Positions 1 through 8,819 are shown, counted from the stretch's first letter. The stretch: DNA of 64,000 bases from Chelativorans sp. AA-79 (GCF_029457495.1 NZ_CP120361.1:5242520-5306519), one strand, 5' to 3'. The notes: a model not told the origin generated them from the sequence alone. Numbers and translations are program-made.

Positions 1-84
1 GACGACGAAGCAGCCGAGCGGGCCAGCCACCAATGCAAGACCAACACCGGCGACAAGCGCGCGCGTGAAGAAATCATCGAGCAT
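1..84 (-). CDS. znuB: ZnuB-like zinc ABC transporter permease, N-terminal fragment
   Basis: Reading leftward from an ATG at 84 (alternative in-frame ATG at 90), the frame stays open to the window edge. It encodes a start like MLDDFFTRALVAG followed by a hydrophobic stretch, which fits the first membrane segment of ZnuB-family permeases. A GGAGGA Shine-Dalgarno lies about 8 bases before the ATG at 84. The gene overlaps the end of znuC by about 10 bases, so the two are surely co-transcribed and translationally coupled. In this family the protein forms the inner-membrane channel of the high-affinity zinc importer. Only about 28 codons are visible, so the assignment leans on context. Confidence 0.75.
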   Translation of the reverse strand, partial: MLDDFFTRALVAGVGLALVAGPLGCFVV

Positions 85-907
85 GCCCATGCTCCTCCGG
101 ATGGCCGTGATGGTCGTGGTCCGAACAGCTTTCCGTGATCGTGCCGTCCGCCTGGCGCACGCGGCCGTCGGCCAGATGCGTGTGGTCGTGATGGTGGCGG
201 TAGATGGCCAGCGTCTCGTCGGCACGGGCGCCGAACAGCCGCATATATTCCGGGCTCTTCAACACGTTTTCAGGCGTGCCGCGGCAGCAGACATGACCGT
301 TGAGGCAGAGCACGGTATCCGTCTCGGCCATCACCACATGCAGGTCGTGTGAAATGAGAAGCACCCCGCAACCCGTACGGTCGCGGATGTCGCGGATGAG
401 CTGATAGAGCGCGATCTCCCCGGAAAAATCCACGCCTTGCACGGGCTCGTCGAGCACGAGCAGATCGGGCTCGCGCGCCAGCGCCCGGGCCAGCAGTGCC
501 CGCTGAAACTCGCCGCCCGAAAGCGTCTGCACCTCCGCGCGCGCCAGATGGGCGATGCCCGCCGCTTCCAGCGCCTCGGCAATCTTCTTCCGGTCAAGCG
601 AACCTGTCAGCGTCATCAACCGCTCGACGCTGAGCGGCAGGGTCCAATCGACGACTACCTTTTGCGGCACATAGCCGATCTTCAGCGCCGGCCCCCGTGC
701 GACCGTCCCTTCGTCGGGCCGGATCACGCCGATGGCCGTCTTGACAGTCGTGCTCTTGCCCGAACCGTTGGGCCCGATCAGCGTCACGATCTCGCCGCGC
801 CGGACGCTGAGATCCACGCCGCGCACCAGCCAGCGCCCGGCGCGGTGAACGCCGGCATTCCGCATCTCAACGAGCGTTCCGGCGTCATTTCTCATCGATT
901 GCAACAT
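74..907 (-). CDS. znuC: Zinc ABC transporter ATP-binding protein ZnuC
   Basis: ATPase subunit of the high-affinity Zn(II) importer, energising ZnuB on the cytoplasmic face. At 277 residues it is normal for the family. Walker A GPNGSGKST is at about residues 45-53, the signature LSGGE at 129-133 and Walker B LLVLDEP at 149-155, followed by the switch-histidine SHD. The last 40 residues are rich in His and Asp (HHHDHTH, DHDHHGH), as in many ZnuC proteins, and may bind or sense metal. It is divergent from znuA with a 91-bp gap that holds palindromic Zur-like sites, and it overlaps znuB. A second in-frame ATG at 895 cannot be excluded as the start. Confidence 0.95.
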   Translation of the reverse strand: MLQSMRNDAGTLVEMRNAGVHRAGRWLVRGVDLSVRRGEIVTLIGPNGSGKSTTVKTAIGVIRPDEGTVARGPALKIGYVPQKVVVDWTLPLSVERLMTLTGSLDRKKIAEALEAAGIAHLARAEVQTLSGGEFQRALLARALAREPDLLVLDEPVQGVDFSGEIALYQLIRDIRDRTGCGVLLISHDLHVVMAETDTVLCLNGHVCCRGTPENVLKSPEYMRLFGARADETLAIYRHHHDHTHLADGRVRQADGTITESCSDHDHHGHPEEHGHAR

Positions 908-942
908 TCTCCGCGCACCTTCTTGTCAAGTCATATGGCACA

Positions 943-957
943 CGTTATAGCGTAACG
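943..957. promoter_or_regulatory. Candidate Zur operator, znuC/znuA divergent region (site A)
   Basis: CGTTA-TAGCG-TAACG is a perfect 5-bp-arm inverted repeat in the gap between znuC and znuA. It resembles the stronger site B at 968-984 only loosely (shared GTTAT half). By position it could control the znuC side. The role is inferred from context and similarity. Confidence 0.45.
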
Positions 958-967
958 CAATCCGCAT

Positions 968-984
968 GTAATGTCATAACATTC
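968..984. promoter_or_regulatory. Candidate Zur operator upstream of znuA (site B)
   Basis: GTAATGTCATAACATTC has AATGT/ACATT arms and sits 14 bases before the znuA start. Its reverse complement shares 12 of 13 positions with the site before the AztD-like gene (AAYGTTATGACAT). Recurrence before two zinc genes supports a Zur box. Zn-loaded Zur would be expected to bind here and repress. Confidence 0.7.
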
Positions 985-998
985 AGCACGAGGATCCG

Positions 999-1979
999 AT
1001 GAAATCACGTACGCTTCTTGTCGCCACCGCGCTTGCAATGGCCTTTTCCGCCACCCAGACCTTTGCGATGGAAGGAGTGGTGACCTCCATCAAGCCGGTC
1101 CATTCGCTTGTGGCCGCCATAATAGACGGCACGGGGGAGCCGCAGCTTCTGGTCAAGGGCGCCGCTTCACCGCACACCTATACCATGCGGCCTTCGGAGG
1201 CCGGCATGCTGGAGGATGCAAAGGTGATCTTCTGGGTGGGCGAGGGGATCGAGACCTTCCTGGAAAAGCCGCTCGATTCGCTTGCAGGCGGCGCGAAGGT
1301 GGTTACCCTTTCCGAGACCCCCGGCATCACGCTTCTCGACATGCGCGAGGGCGGCGCCTTCGAACCGCACAGCCACGGCGACGAGGAACACGACCATGAA
1401 GGCGAGGAAGCGGGCCATGACCACGGCGAGGAGCATGCGGACCACCATCATGGCCACGGCAAGGACATGCATGTCTGGCTCGACCCCGAGAACGCCCGGC
1501 TCATGGCGCGCGAGATCACATCCACGCTCGTAGAGGCGGATCCTCAGAATGCTGCAACCTACGAGAAGAACGCCGCCGCCTTGGACGAGCGGCTTGGAAA
1601 GCTGATATCCGACACCGAGAAGACCGTCGAACCCGTTCGGGGGAAGCCATTTATCGTCTTCCACGACGCCTATCATTATTTCGAGAATCGCTTCGGGGTG
1701 GAAGCGGCAGGTTCCATTACCGTCAGCCCGGAACAAATGCCGAGCGCGCAGCGGCTGCAGGAGATCCGCGACAAAGTCACGGAACTCAACGCGGCCTGCG
1801 TCTTCGCTGAGCCGCAGTTCGAGCCGAAGTTCGTGAACATCGTCACGGAAGGCACCGACGCCCGCACGGGCATGCTTGATCCGGAGGGGGCGAACATCGA
1901 TCAGGGTCCCGACCTTTACTTCACGCTCGTCGGCAATCTCGCGAAATCCTTGGCCGACTGCCTTTCCGGCGCGGAATAG
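999..1979 (+). CDS. znuA: Zinc ABC transporter substrate-binding protein ZnuA
   Basis: Periplasmic Zn(II)-capturing component of the ZnuABC importer, 326 residues. A Sec signal peptide ends near residue 23 (TFA|MEG). The mature protein has the cluster A-I fold hallmarks: a metal-site His in SPHTY (about 59), a long His/Asp/Glu-rich charged loop at about 124-158, then MHVWLDP (His about 158) and a later FHDAYHYF segment with further ligands. The loop is typical of zinc rather than manganese members. The start has AGGA upstream and follows a Zur-like palindrome. It is divergent from znuCB and followed after about 100 bp by the AztD-like gene. Confidence 0.95.
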   Translation: MKSRTLLVATALAMAFSATQTFAMEGVVTSIKPVHSLVAAIIDGTGEPQLLVKGAASPHTYTMRPSEAGMLEDAKVIFWVGEGIETFLEKPLDSLAGGAKVVTLSETPGITLLDMREGGAFEPHSHGDEEHDHEGEEAGHDHGEEHADHHHGHGKDMHVWLDPENARLMAREITSTLVEADPQNAATYEKNAAALDERLGKLISDTEKTVEPVRGKPFIVFHDAYHYFENRFGVEAAGSITVSPEQMPSAQRLQEIRDKVTELNAACVFAEPQFEPKFVNIVTEGTDARTGMLDPEGANIDQGPDLYFTLVGNLAKSLADCLSGAE

Positions 1980-2052
1980 CCGCACCCCCGGTCATCCACT
2001 AAGGACATCGCCGCTCGTCAAGGGATGAACGGCGATCTTCAGTCTATCATTT

Positions 2053-2067
2053 GTAACGTTATGACAT
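2053..2067. promoter_or_regulatory. Candidate Zur operator upstream of the AztD-like gene (site C)
   Basis: GTAACGTTATGACAT matches the znuA-proximal palindrome (reverse strand) at 12 of 13 core positions. It lies 15 bases before the GTG start at 2082. It would fall inside the coding region if an upstream ATG at 2025 were used, which argues for the GTG start. Confidence 0.65.
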
Positions 2068-2081
2068 ATAGGAGGTTTGAA

Positions 2082-3284
2082 GTGAGACCGTATCTCTCAT
2101 CGCTCGCTTTCGGGCTGGCGCTCGGACTGATGCCGGCGCAGGCGGACGAGAAAGCGGAGACCGCTTGGCGCCTGTTCGTGGCGGACCGCCATCAGCCCGT
2201 CGTGCATGTGCTGGACGCGGCGGAAGGCAAGATCATCGAGAGCTTCCCGCTCGAGAGCCAGGGCCGCCTCTACGCCACCGAAAGCGGCAAGACGGTCTTC
2301 GCCGTGCAGGCGGATGCCGGTATCGCCGCTGCCTTCGCGACCGGTATCGGCATGGACGATCACGGCGATCACGCGGATCTGCAGGTCACCGAGCCGAAGG
2401 CGCTCGGCGTGGAGATCGCCGGCAAGAAGCCGGTGCATTTCGTGCCGCATGACGGCGAGATCGCGATCTTCTACGACGGTGAGGGCGTCGTGCGCCTCGT
2501 CCGGGAGAAGGACGTCCTGGACGGCAAGCCCGACATCCGCTCAATCGCGACACCTGCGCCGCATCATGGCGTCGCAATCCCGCTGGGGGGCCATCTGGTG
2601 CTCTCTGTTCCGAACAAAGAAGACCCGTCCGAGCTTCCCGTGGGCGTGCGCGTCGTGGACGCGTCGGGTGCTCAAGTGGGCGAGGTGGCCGAATGCCCGG
2701 GTCTTCATGGCGAATCCGCCTCGGGCCATCTCGTGGCGATCGCTTGCGAGACGGGCCTGCTGATCGTCAAGGAAGAAGGCGGAAAGCCGGAGATCGCGCA
2801 TCTCGCCTATGGCAGCGGCCTGCCGGAGGACGCGAAGGTCTCTACGCTGCTCGGCGGCAAGGGCCTGCAATATTTCCTCGGCAATTTCGGCCAGAAGGCG
2901 ATCGTGCTGATCGATCCGGAAGACGAGAACGCCTTCCGGCTCATCGAACTGCCGTTTCGGCGGGTGCATTTCGCGGTCGATCCGGTCCGGCCGAAATTCG
3001 CCTATGTCTTCACCGAGGACGGCCGGCTCCACCAGATCAACGTGCTTTCGGGCAGGATCGTGAAGTCCGTCGGGGTGACCGAGCCCTATTCCATGGACGG
3101 CCACTGGAACGATCCCCGCCCGCGCATCGCCGTCGCGGGAGAAGAGATCATGATCACCGATCCCTTGCGTGGCCTCATCCACGCCCTCGACGCCGAGACG
3201 CTGGAGAAGAAACGCGAGCTCATCACCGGCGGTACGCCTTACGAGATGGTCGCCATCGGCGGCTCGGGCGCCGTGCACGACTGA
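2082..3284 (+). CDS. aztD: AztD-like periplasmic zinc metallochaperone
   Basis: About 400 residues with a Sec signal peptide (RPYLSSLAFGLALGLMPAQA, cut before DEK) and repeated beta-propeller-like segments (WRLFVADRHQPVVHVLDA and similar). A short HGDH-type motif (DDHGDHADLQ) could be a metal site. This matches what I know of AztD, a periplasmic chaperone that hands zinc to ABC-transporter binding proteins. I prefer GTG at 2082: AGGAGG lies 6 bases upstream, it gives a clean signal peptide, and a Zur-like box precedes it. An in-frame ATG at 2025 would bury that box in coding sequence. Placement after znuA suggests joint zinc control. Family assignment is from recall and should be checked against AztD structures. 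Confidence 0.8.
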   Translation: MRPYLSSLAFGLALGLMPAQADEKAETAWRLFVADRHQPVVHVLDAAEGKIIESFPLESQGRLYATESGKTVFAVQADAGIAAAFATGIGMDDHGDHADLQVTEPKALGVEIAGKKPVHFVPHDGEIAIFYDGEGVVRLVREKDVLDGKPDIRSIATPAPHHGVAIPLGGHLVLSVPNKEDPSELPVGVRVVDASGAQVGEVAECPGLHGESASGHLVAIACETGLLIVKEEGGKPEIAHLAYGSGLPEDAKVSTLLGGKGLQYFLGNFGQKAIVLIDPEDENAFRLIELPFRRVHFAVDPVRPKFAYVFTEDGRLHQINVLSGRIVKSVGVTEPYSMDGHWNDPRPRIAVAGEEIMITDPLRGLIHALDAETLEKKRELITGGTPYEMVAIGGSGAVHD

Positions 3285-3292
3285 TCACCATA

Positions 3293-3322
3293 AAAATGCC
3301 TGCGGCGAGGCTCGCCGCAGGC
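3293..3322 (-). terminator. Intrinsic terminator after csbD
   Basis: A perfect GC-rich inverted repeat (3298-3309 with 3311-3322, about 11 usable base pairs) is followed on the minus strand by ATTTTTATGG. It lies 25 bases past the csbD stop and just after the convergent AztD-like gene, so it may block readthrough from both sides. Confidence 0.85.
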
Positions 3323-3347
3323 CCCTTCCGACATCTTTCCCCAACGC

Positions 3348-3545
3348 TCAGTGGCGGGACGCCCACTCGTCGATCTCGCGCTCGGCCTCTTCCTGCGTCT
3401 TGCCGTAGCGCTCCTGGATCCGGCCGGCGAGCTCGCGGCGGTTGCCCTTGATCACATCGAGATCGTCATTGCTGAGCTTGCCCCACTTCTGCTGGGCCTT
3501 ACCTCTGAACTGTTCCCAATTTCCTTCGATCTGATTCCAGTTCAT
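3348..3545 (-). CDS. CsbD family stress protein
   Basis: A 65-residue hydrophilic protein with the CsbD pattern: MNWNQIEGNWEQF at the start, then GKAQQKWGKLSNDDL and a GNRRELAGRIQERYG segment. The molecular role of CsbD proteins is unknown; they are abundant and stress-induced, under sigma-B in Bacillus and the EcfG system in alphaproteobacteria. The sequence agrees: an EcfG-type promoter lies about 60-80 bases upstream and a strong terminator follows, making a monocistronic unit. GAGG precedes the ATG. Confidence 0.93.
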   Translation of the reverse strand: MNWNQIEGNWEQFRGKAQQKWGKLSNDDLDVIKGNRRELAGRIQERYGKTQEEAEREIDEWASRH

Positions 3546-3603
3546 CTCGGCTCCTCATATCCTGTTTACCGACGCTGGCTGCAAGCGCGGCTTCTGAATA
3601 CCA

Positions 3604-3629
3604 AACGCACGGAACCGGGTCCCCGTTCC
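3604..3629 (-). promoter_or_regulatory. EcfG-type general-stress promoter for csbD
   Basis: On the minus strand GGAAC (3629-3625), 17 bases, then CGTT (3607-3604) match the alphaproteobacterial EcfG consensus GGAAC-N16/17-CGTT. Transcription would start roughly 50 bases before the csbD ATG at 3545. A second match stands before the DUF892 gene at 29684. Confidence 0.75.
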
Positions 3630-3673
3630 CCATCCCGATTGAAGCCCCAGCCACAAAGGCCTAGCTATGAGGC

Positions 3674-5059
3674 ATGGCTACTTTGATGGACGTCGCCCCC
3701 GCCTCCTTCCGCCCGCCAGCGCCGAGCCCGCGGCAAAAGCCGCCCTCGACCTTGCAGATGATGCGGATCGTCTACCGCAATCCGCTGGAGCTGTGGGGCG
3801 AGCCGTCCTACAACGAGCCATGGATCTTCGTTACCGCGGCGGTGGGCGGTCCCCTGCTCATCGCCAACGATCCCGGCCTTATCCGCCATGTGCTGGTGGA
3901 CAACGCCAGGAACTACAAGATGGCCCGCGTGCGCCAGAAGATCCTGCGGCCCATCCTGCGTGATGGGCTGCTCACCGCCGAAGGCGAGGTCTGGCGCCGC
4001 TCGCGCAAGGCCATGGCGCCCGTCTTCACGCCGCGCCACATCGCCGGCTTCGCCCGCCCCATGCTGGAGAAGGCGGAAGCTTTCGCGGAGCGTTACGAGC
4101 AGGCGCTCGGCGCTACGGTCGATGTCTCCCGCGATATGACCATGCTCACCTTCGATATCCTCTCCGAAACGCTCTTTTCCGGCGAGGTCGCCGGAGATTC
4201 CGGAGGCTTCGCTCATCAGGTGGACCGGCTGTTCGAGACCATGGGCCGCGTCGACCCGCTCGATCTTCTCGGCGCCCCGGACTGGCTGCCGCGCATCACG
4301 CGCATCCTGGGGCGCAACTCGCTCGCCTTCTTCCGCGGCATCGTCGCCCGCACCATGGAGATGCGGAAGGAGAAGCTGGCGCGCGAGGGTGCCGCGCCCG
4401 AGGATTTCCTCACCCTTCTCCTGCGCGCCGAAGGGCCGGAGGGGCTTACGCGCGGGGAGATCGAGGACAACATCATCACCTTCATCGGCGCGGGCCACGA
4501 GACCACCGCACGGGCGCTGGGCTGGACGATCTACTGCCTCGCCAACCTCCCCGGCGAGCGCGAGCGCATCGAGGTCGAGATCAATACGGTGCTCGCAAGC
4601 GAGCCCGATCCCGTGAAATGGCTCGACAAGATGCCATACACGCGCGCTGCTTTCGAGGAGGCGATGCGGCTCTATCCGCCGGCCCCCTCCATCAACCGCG
4701 AGGCGATCGAGGCGGATGCTTATCAGGACCTGAAGATCCCCAAGGGCGCGCAGGTGCTTGTGATGCCATGGACGGTGCACCGTCACCGCAAGCTCTGGGA
4801 CGATCCGGAGGCCTACAGGCCCTCGCGCTTCCATTCGGAGAACCGCGAACAGATCAACCGTTTCCAGTATCTCCCCTTCGGCGCCGGCCCGCGCGTCTGC
4901 ATCGGCGCGACCTTCGCCATGCAGGAGGCGGTGATCGCGCTCGCCGTGCTCATGTCGCGCTATCGCTTCGACCTCCTGCCGGAGACCAAGCCCTGGCCGG
5001 TGCAGAAGCTCACCACCCAGCCCCAGGGCGGGCTGCCCATGCGGGTGACGCGGCGTTAG
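3674..5059 (+). CDS. Cytochrome P450
   Basis: A 461-residue haem-thiolate monooxygenase. The oxygen-activation I-helix reads FIGAGHETTARA (about residue 275), the K-helix ExxR is EEAMRLYPP, and the haem loop is LPFGAGPRVCIGA with the ligand Cys at about 409. There is no N-terminal membrane anchor, so it should be a soluble bacterial P450. Substrate is unknown; the overall pattern is of the type near fatty-acid-hydroxylating or CYP4-like bacterial P450s, but that is a guess. No ferredoxin or reductase gene is adjacent. It ends 3 bp from convergent yraN. An ATG at 3683 is an alternative start. Confidence 0.92.
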   Translation: MATLMDVAPASFRPPAPSPRQKPPSTLQMMRIVYRNPLELWGEPSYNEPWIFVTAAVGGPLLIANDPGLIRHVLVDNARNYKMARVRQKILRPILRDGLLTAEGEVWRRSRKAMAPVFTPRHIAGFARPMLEKAEAFAERYEQALGATVDVSRDMTMLTFDILSETLFSGEVAGDSGGFAHQVDRLFETMGRVDPLDLLGAPDWLPRITRILGRNSLAFFRGIVARTMEMRKEKLAREGAAPEDFLTLLLRAEGPEGLTRGEIEDNIITFIGAGHETTARALGWTIYCLANLPGERERIEVEINTVLASEPDPVKWLDKMPYTRAAFEEAMRLYPPAPSINREAIEADAYQDLKIPKGAQVLVMPWTVHRHRKLWDDPEAYRPSRFHSENREQINRFQYLPFGAGPRVCIGATFAMQEAVIALAVLMSRYRFDLLPETKPWPVQKLTTQPQGGLPMRVTRR

Positions 5060-5062
5060 ATT

Positions 5063-5437
5063 TCAGCGCGCGGCGTAGATGTTCTTCACATGCACGGGCC
5101 AGCGGCCCGGCAGGATCGCGACCAGATCGTAGCGGATGCTGAGCCGCGCATAATCCGGCTGGCGGGCGAGCCACAGGTCCGCCGCCGCGTCGATGCGCCG
5201 CTGTGCGGTGTAGGAGACGGCCTCCATCGCCTCGGTCAGCGTCCGCCGCGCCTTCACCTCGACGATGGCGACCAGGCTGCCGCGCCGGGCGATCAGGTCG
5301 ATCTCGCCCACAGGCGTGCGGAAGCGGCGCGCGACGATGCGGTAGCCCTTGAGCATCAGCGCCAGGGAGGCAAGCCGCTCGCCGCGATGGCCCTTCCTGT
5401 AGGCTCGCCGCCGGTTCGCGCGGGCGTCAGCGTCCAT
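5063..5437 (-). CDS. yraN: YraN family (UPF0102) nuclease-fold protein
   Basis: A 124-residue protein with the UPF0102 restriction-endonuclease-like core: [10 protein letters not shown], then [10 protein letters not shown] (the D...ExK catalytic-like triad), then a C-terminal RYDLVAI strand. Function is not settled; the family resembles Holliday-junction resolvases. It overlaps the end of rsmI by 11 bases, so both are translated from one message. The yraN-rsmI-LpoA neighbourhood is widely conserved in proteobacteria. Confidence 0.9.
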   Translation of the reverse strand: MDADARANRRRAYRKGHRGERLASLALMLKGYRIVARRFRTPVGEIDLIARRGSLVAIVEVKARRTLTEAMEAVSYTAQRRIDAAADLWLARQPDYARLSIRYDLVAILPGRWPVHVKNIYAAR

Positions 5438-6338
5438 CGCCGCCCTCCTTCAGGGCAAGCAGGCGCTGATAGAGTTCGGATTTCCTGCCGCCCGTCATGC
5501 GGGCGGCCTCCCCCGCCGCCTTGGACGCCGGCATTTCCGCCGACAGCGCAAGCAGCAACCGGTCGATTTCATCGGCATCGGCGGGGGCCGCCTCACCCGG
5601 CGGCGCGATGCAGACCACGATTTCGCCCTTCGGCGCGCCGGCCTCCGCATAGTGAGCGGCAAGCTCGGGCAGCGTGCCCCGGCGCAGTTCCTCGAATGCC
5701 TTGGTCAGCTCGCGCGCCACGACCGCCTGCCGCGGGCCGAGCACCTCGCCCATCGCGGCCATGCTGTCGGCGATCCGGCGCGGCGATTCGAAGAAGACGA
5801 GGGTTGCCGGCACCGAAGCGAGTGCCTCGAGCCTGCTCCGGCGCTGGCCCGCCTTGGAAGGAAGAAAGCCGGCAAACATAAAGGCGTCGGTCGGCAGGCC
5901 GGAGACCGAGAGCGCTGCCAGCACCGCCGAAGGGCCGGGGATCGGCACCACGCGCACCCCTCTTTCCTGCGCTGCCCGGACAAGCCGGAAGCCGGGATCG
6001 GACACGAGCGGCGTGCCGGCGTCGCTCGCAAGCGCTACGCTCCTGCCCTCCTCCACGATCGCCACCAGCCGCGCGGTAGCTTCGGCCTCGTTGTGCTCGT
6101 GGTAGGCCAGCATCCGTCTGCGAATGCCGTAGCGTTCTAGCAGCACGCGCGTCACCCGCGTGTCTTCGCAGGCGAGCACATCCGCCCCGGCGAGGGTTTC
6201 CAGCGCGCGCAACGTGATGTCGGAGAGGTTGCCGATGGGCGTGGCGACTAGATAGAGCGCGGGCGCAAGCCGCGGCGCGGCAATCTTCGCCCCGCCGAGG
6301 ATGAATGAGCTGCGCCCGTCTTTTTCCTTCGCCTCCAA
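5427..6338 (-). CDS. rsmI: 16S rRNA 2'-O-methyltransferase RsmI
   Basis: Tetrapyrrole-methylase-fold enzyme that 2'-O-methylates the ribose of C1402 in 16S rRNA using SAM. Diagnostic motifs are [15 protein letters not shown] near the N-terminus, [12 protein letters not shown], and the [12 protein letters not shown] loop. The frame stays open upstream to 6680, but that stretch is unlike RsmI and overlaps the divergent lipoprotein gene. Counting back from the conserved motif, the most sensible start is TTG at 6338 with GGGGAAGG just upstream, giving 303 residues. No ATG or GTG fits better, so the start is uncertain while the function is not. It is coupled to yraN. Confidence 0.93.
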   Translation of the reverse strand: MEAKEKDGRSSFILGGAKIAAPRLAPALYLVATPIGNLSDITLRALETLAGADVLACEDTRVTRVLLERYGIRRRMLAYHEHNEAEATARLVAIVEEGRSVALASDAGTPLVSDPGFRLVRAAQERGVRVVPIPGPSAVLAALSVSGLPTDAFMFAGFLPSKAGQRRSRLEALASVPATLVFFESPRRIADSMAAMGEVLGPRQAVVARELTKAFEELRRGTLPELAAHYAEAGAPKGEIVVCIAPPGEAAPADADEIDRLLLALSAEMPASKAAGEAARMTGGRKSELYQRLLALKEGGDGR

Positions 6339-6450
6339 CGTTGCCTTCCCCGTGCGGCGATCCAATATCTTGCCGGCCAACTCTTTGACATGTCGTCTGG
6401 CGGGTTGCAAATTCGCGGACCCGAACCGCTGATTGAAGGAAGACCGACAA

Positions 6451-7653
6451 ATGCATCTGGCATGCGCACGTCGCGCAGGAACGATCACGGTGGCAGCGCT
6501 TGCGGCTTTCCTTTCCGCCTGTTCCACGCAGCAGGTCCCCTCCGGCCTGCCGTCGCGGCAGCCGGCGGCGACCGCCCGGCCGGCGGCGAATACGGTGCCG
6601 GCCCAGGGCGAAATCATCGGCTCGGGCGAAACGCGCGTCGCCCTCCTGGTGCCGCTCAGCGCCGAGGGCAATGGCGGCACCGTTGCGGGGGAGATCAGGA
6701 ACGCTGCCCGGCTTGCGCTGGAGGATGCCGGGCTCGATACGCTTCAGATCGTGGTGAAGGACACCGGCGGCACGGAACCGGGCGCTTCAGCGGCCGCCGC
6801 AAGTGCCGTATCCGAGGGCGCGGCAATGATCCTCGGACCGCTTTTCGCAGCAAATGTGCGAGCGGCCTCCGTCGCTCTCGGCCCCGCTCATCCGCCCACC
6901 CTCGCCTTCTCCTCCGACCGCTCGGCGGCCGGGCCCGGCACCTATCTCAACTCGTTCCTGCCGGGAGATCTCGTCCGCCGCATCATCGCCTATGCCGCCT
7001 CGCAGGGCGTGCGGAGGGTCGTCGCCCTCGTTCCGAACGGCCCCGCGGGCCAACTCGCGGAGGCCGAGGCCCGGCGCGTGCTGCAGGCCTCGGGCGGTGA
7101 GGTCGTCGCCGTAGGCCGGTACGGGTACGACAACGCCTCGATGATGGCCGCCTTGCAGGAGGTGGCGCTGTCGATCAGCGATGCCGACGCGATCTTCATC
7201 CCCGACGGCGGCAACACGCCGAGCGTCATCGCCGCCGCGCTCAAGGGCATGGGCATCGATCTTTCAGGCAAGCGGCTCCTCGGCAACGGCCAGTGGACCA
7301 GCGCCAATCTCTCGGACCCCGCCCTTCAGGGCGGGTGGTTCGCCGATGTCGACCACGCCCGCCTCAACATCTTCAAGGGGCGCTACCAGCAGCGCTTCGG
7401 CGCCGAGCCCTCCGTGACCGCCTCGCTGGCCTATGATTCGGTCATCCTCGCCTCCGCGCTCGCCAGACAGGGCGGTGCCGCGGCCTTCACCCCGGCGTAT
7501 CTGCAGACCGTGTCCGGATTCGCGGGCACGACGGGTACGTTCCGCTTCCTTCCCGACGGCACCAATGAGCGCGGCTATGCGGTCTATGAAGTGACGGACG
7601 GCGCTGCGCGGCTGATCAGCCCCGCACCAGCGAGCTTCACCGGAGGAAGCTGA
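6451..7653 (+). CDS. LpoA-like penicillin-binding protein activator (lipoprotein)
   Basis: A lipoprotein of 400 residues. The signal peptide ends in the lipobox LSAC (Cys 24), followed by a Gln/Pro/Ala linker and a type-1 periplasmic-binding (LivJ-like) domain starting at TRVALLVPLSAEGNG. In gammaproteobacteria the gene next to rsmI encodes LpoA, which activates PBP1A from the outer membrane. This protein has only the C-terminal LpoA-like domain, as usual in alphaproteobacteria, so the activator role is inferred. ATG at 6451 is preferred over TTG at 6433 because GAAGGAAGA lies ahead of it and the signal peptide is complete. It is divergent from rsmI. Confidence 0.85.
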   Translation: MHLACARRAGTITVAALAAFLSACSTQQVPSGLPSRQPAATARPAANTVPAQGEIIGSGETRVALLVPLSAEGNGGTVAGEIRNAARLALEDAGLDTLQIVVKDTGGTEPGASAAAASAVSEGAAMILGPLFAANVRAASVALGPAHPPTLAFSSDRSAAGPGTYLNSFLPGDLVRRIIAYAASQGVRRVVALVPNGPAGQLAEAEARRVLQASGGEVVAVGRYGYDNASMMAALQEVALSISDADAIFIPDGGNTPSVIAAALKGMGIDLSGKRLLGNGQWTSANLSDPALQGGWFADVDHARLNIFKGRYQQRFGAEPSVTASLAYDSVILASALARQGGAAAFTPAYLQTVSGFAGTTGTFRFLPDGTNERGYAVYEVTDGAARLISPAPASFTGGS

Positions 7654-7655
7654 GC

Positions 7656-8819
7656 CTATCGCGCCAGGTCAGCCACGAGCGCGTCGAGCACCACCATGCC
7701 GGCCGGCGTGGCGCGCAGGCGCGAGTTCCCGACGGGCTCCAGCAGGCCCTCCTCGCGAAGCACCGCCACGCGCTGCGGCGAGAGTGGATGGCCTGCGAGC
7801 TTTTCGTAGCGGTCGAGGTCGATTCCTTCGACGAGCCTCAGCCCCATGAGCAGGAATTCGTCCGCTTCCTCCGAGCGCGTGAGCATCTCCCCGCCGGTGA
7901 CGCCGGAGCCCCGGGATTCCACGAGCGCCGCCCAGGTTTCCGGATGCTTCTCGGTGATCGTCACGACCCGGCGGCCATCCTCGACAAAGCGGCCATGGGC
8001 GCCGGGTCCGACGCCCACATATTCGCCGTAGCGCCAGTAGATGAGGTTATGGCGGCTCTCCGCGCCGGGCCTGGCATGGTTGGAGATCTCATAGGCCGGG
8101 AGTCCCTGCGCAGCCGTCACATCCTGCGTCGCCTGGTAAAGGTCCGCCGCAAGGCCGGGATCGATCTCCACGAGCTTTCCCGCCGCGCGCAGCGCGTGGA
8201 AGGGCGTGCCCTCCTCGATGGTGAGCTGATAGAGAGACAGATGGTCGGCCGCGTGGCCGATCGCCTCCTCAAGTTCAGCCGCCCAGGCATCCGCCGTCTG
8301 CCCCGGGCGGGCATAGATCAGGTCGAAGGACATGCGCGGGAAGATGTCGCGTGCCAGCCGGATGGCGCGCAGCGCCTCCTCCACATTGTGGAGCCGGCCG
8401 AGAAGGCGCAGATCCCTGTCGTTCAACGCCTGCACGCCCAGAGAGACACGGTTGACGCCGGCGGAGCGGTAGCCGCGGAACCGGTCCGCCTCCACCGAGG
8501 AGGGATTGGCTTCCAGCGTGATCTCGATCCCCGCCGGCATGCGCCAGTTGGCGGCAATGGCATCGAGGATGGCGCCGACGGTCTTCGGCTCCATCAGCGA
8601 CGGCGTTCCACCGCCTAGGAAAATGCTGGAGACGCTACGCGGCCCCGTGCGTGCGCGCATGGTGGCCAGCTCGCGCGCGAAGGCGGTGACGAAGCGCTCC
8701 TGGTCCACCGGCTGGTGGCGCACATGGCTATTGAAGTCGCAGTAAGGGCATTTGGCCGCGCAGAAGGGCCAGTGGACATAGACACCGAAGCCAGGCCCCC
8801 CATCGAGCACTGCGGTCAT
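7656..8819 (-). CDS. hemW: Radical SAM haem chaperone HemW
   Basis: A 387-residue radical-SAM protein with the cluster motif CAAKCPYC at Cys 20, 24 and 27, preceded by VYVHWPF, then the LGGGTPSLM segment. HemW proteins resemble oxygen-independent coproporphyrinogen oxidase HemN but lack its activity; they bind haem and deliver it to target proteins. The CxxxCxxC layout without the extra HemN cysteine supports HemW. The start overlaps the rdgB stop by 4 bases. The rph/rdgB/hemW block facing hrcA/grpE is a common alphaproteobacterial arrangement. Confidence 0.93.
   Translation of the reverse strand: MTAVLDGGPGFGVYVHWPFCAAKCPYCDFNSHVRHQPVDQERFVTAFARELATMRARTGPRSVSSIFLGGGTPSLMEPKTVGAILDAIAANWRMPAGIEITLEANPSSVEADRFRGYRSAGVNRVSLGVQALNDRDLRLLGRLHNVEEALRAIRLARDIFPRMSFDLIYARPGQTADAWAAELEEAIGHAADHLSLYQLTIEEGTPFHALRAAGKLVEIDPGLAADLYQATQDVTAAQGLPAYEISNHARPGAESRHNLIYWRYGEYVGVGPGAHGRFVEDGRRVVTITEKHPETWAALVESRGSGVTGGEMLTRSEEADEFLLMGLRLVEGIDLDRYEKLAGHPLSPQRVAVLREEGLLEPVGNSRLRATPAGMVVLDALVADLAR

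Noticed and set aside
6339..6680. Upstream extension of rsmI
   Set aside because: It lacks RsmI similarity and runs across the divergent lipoprotein gene and its start.
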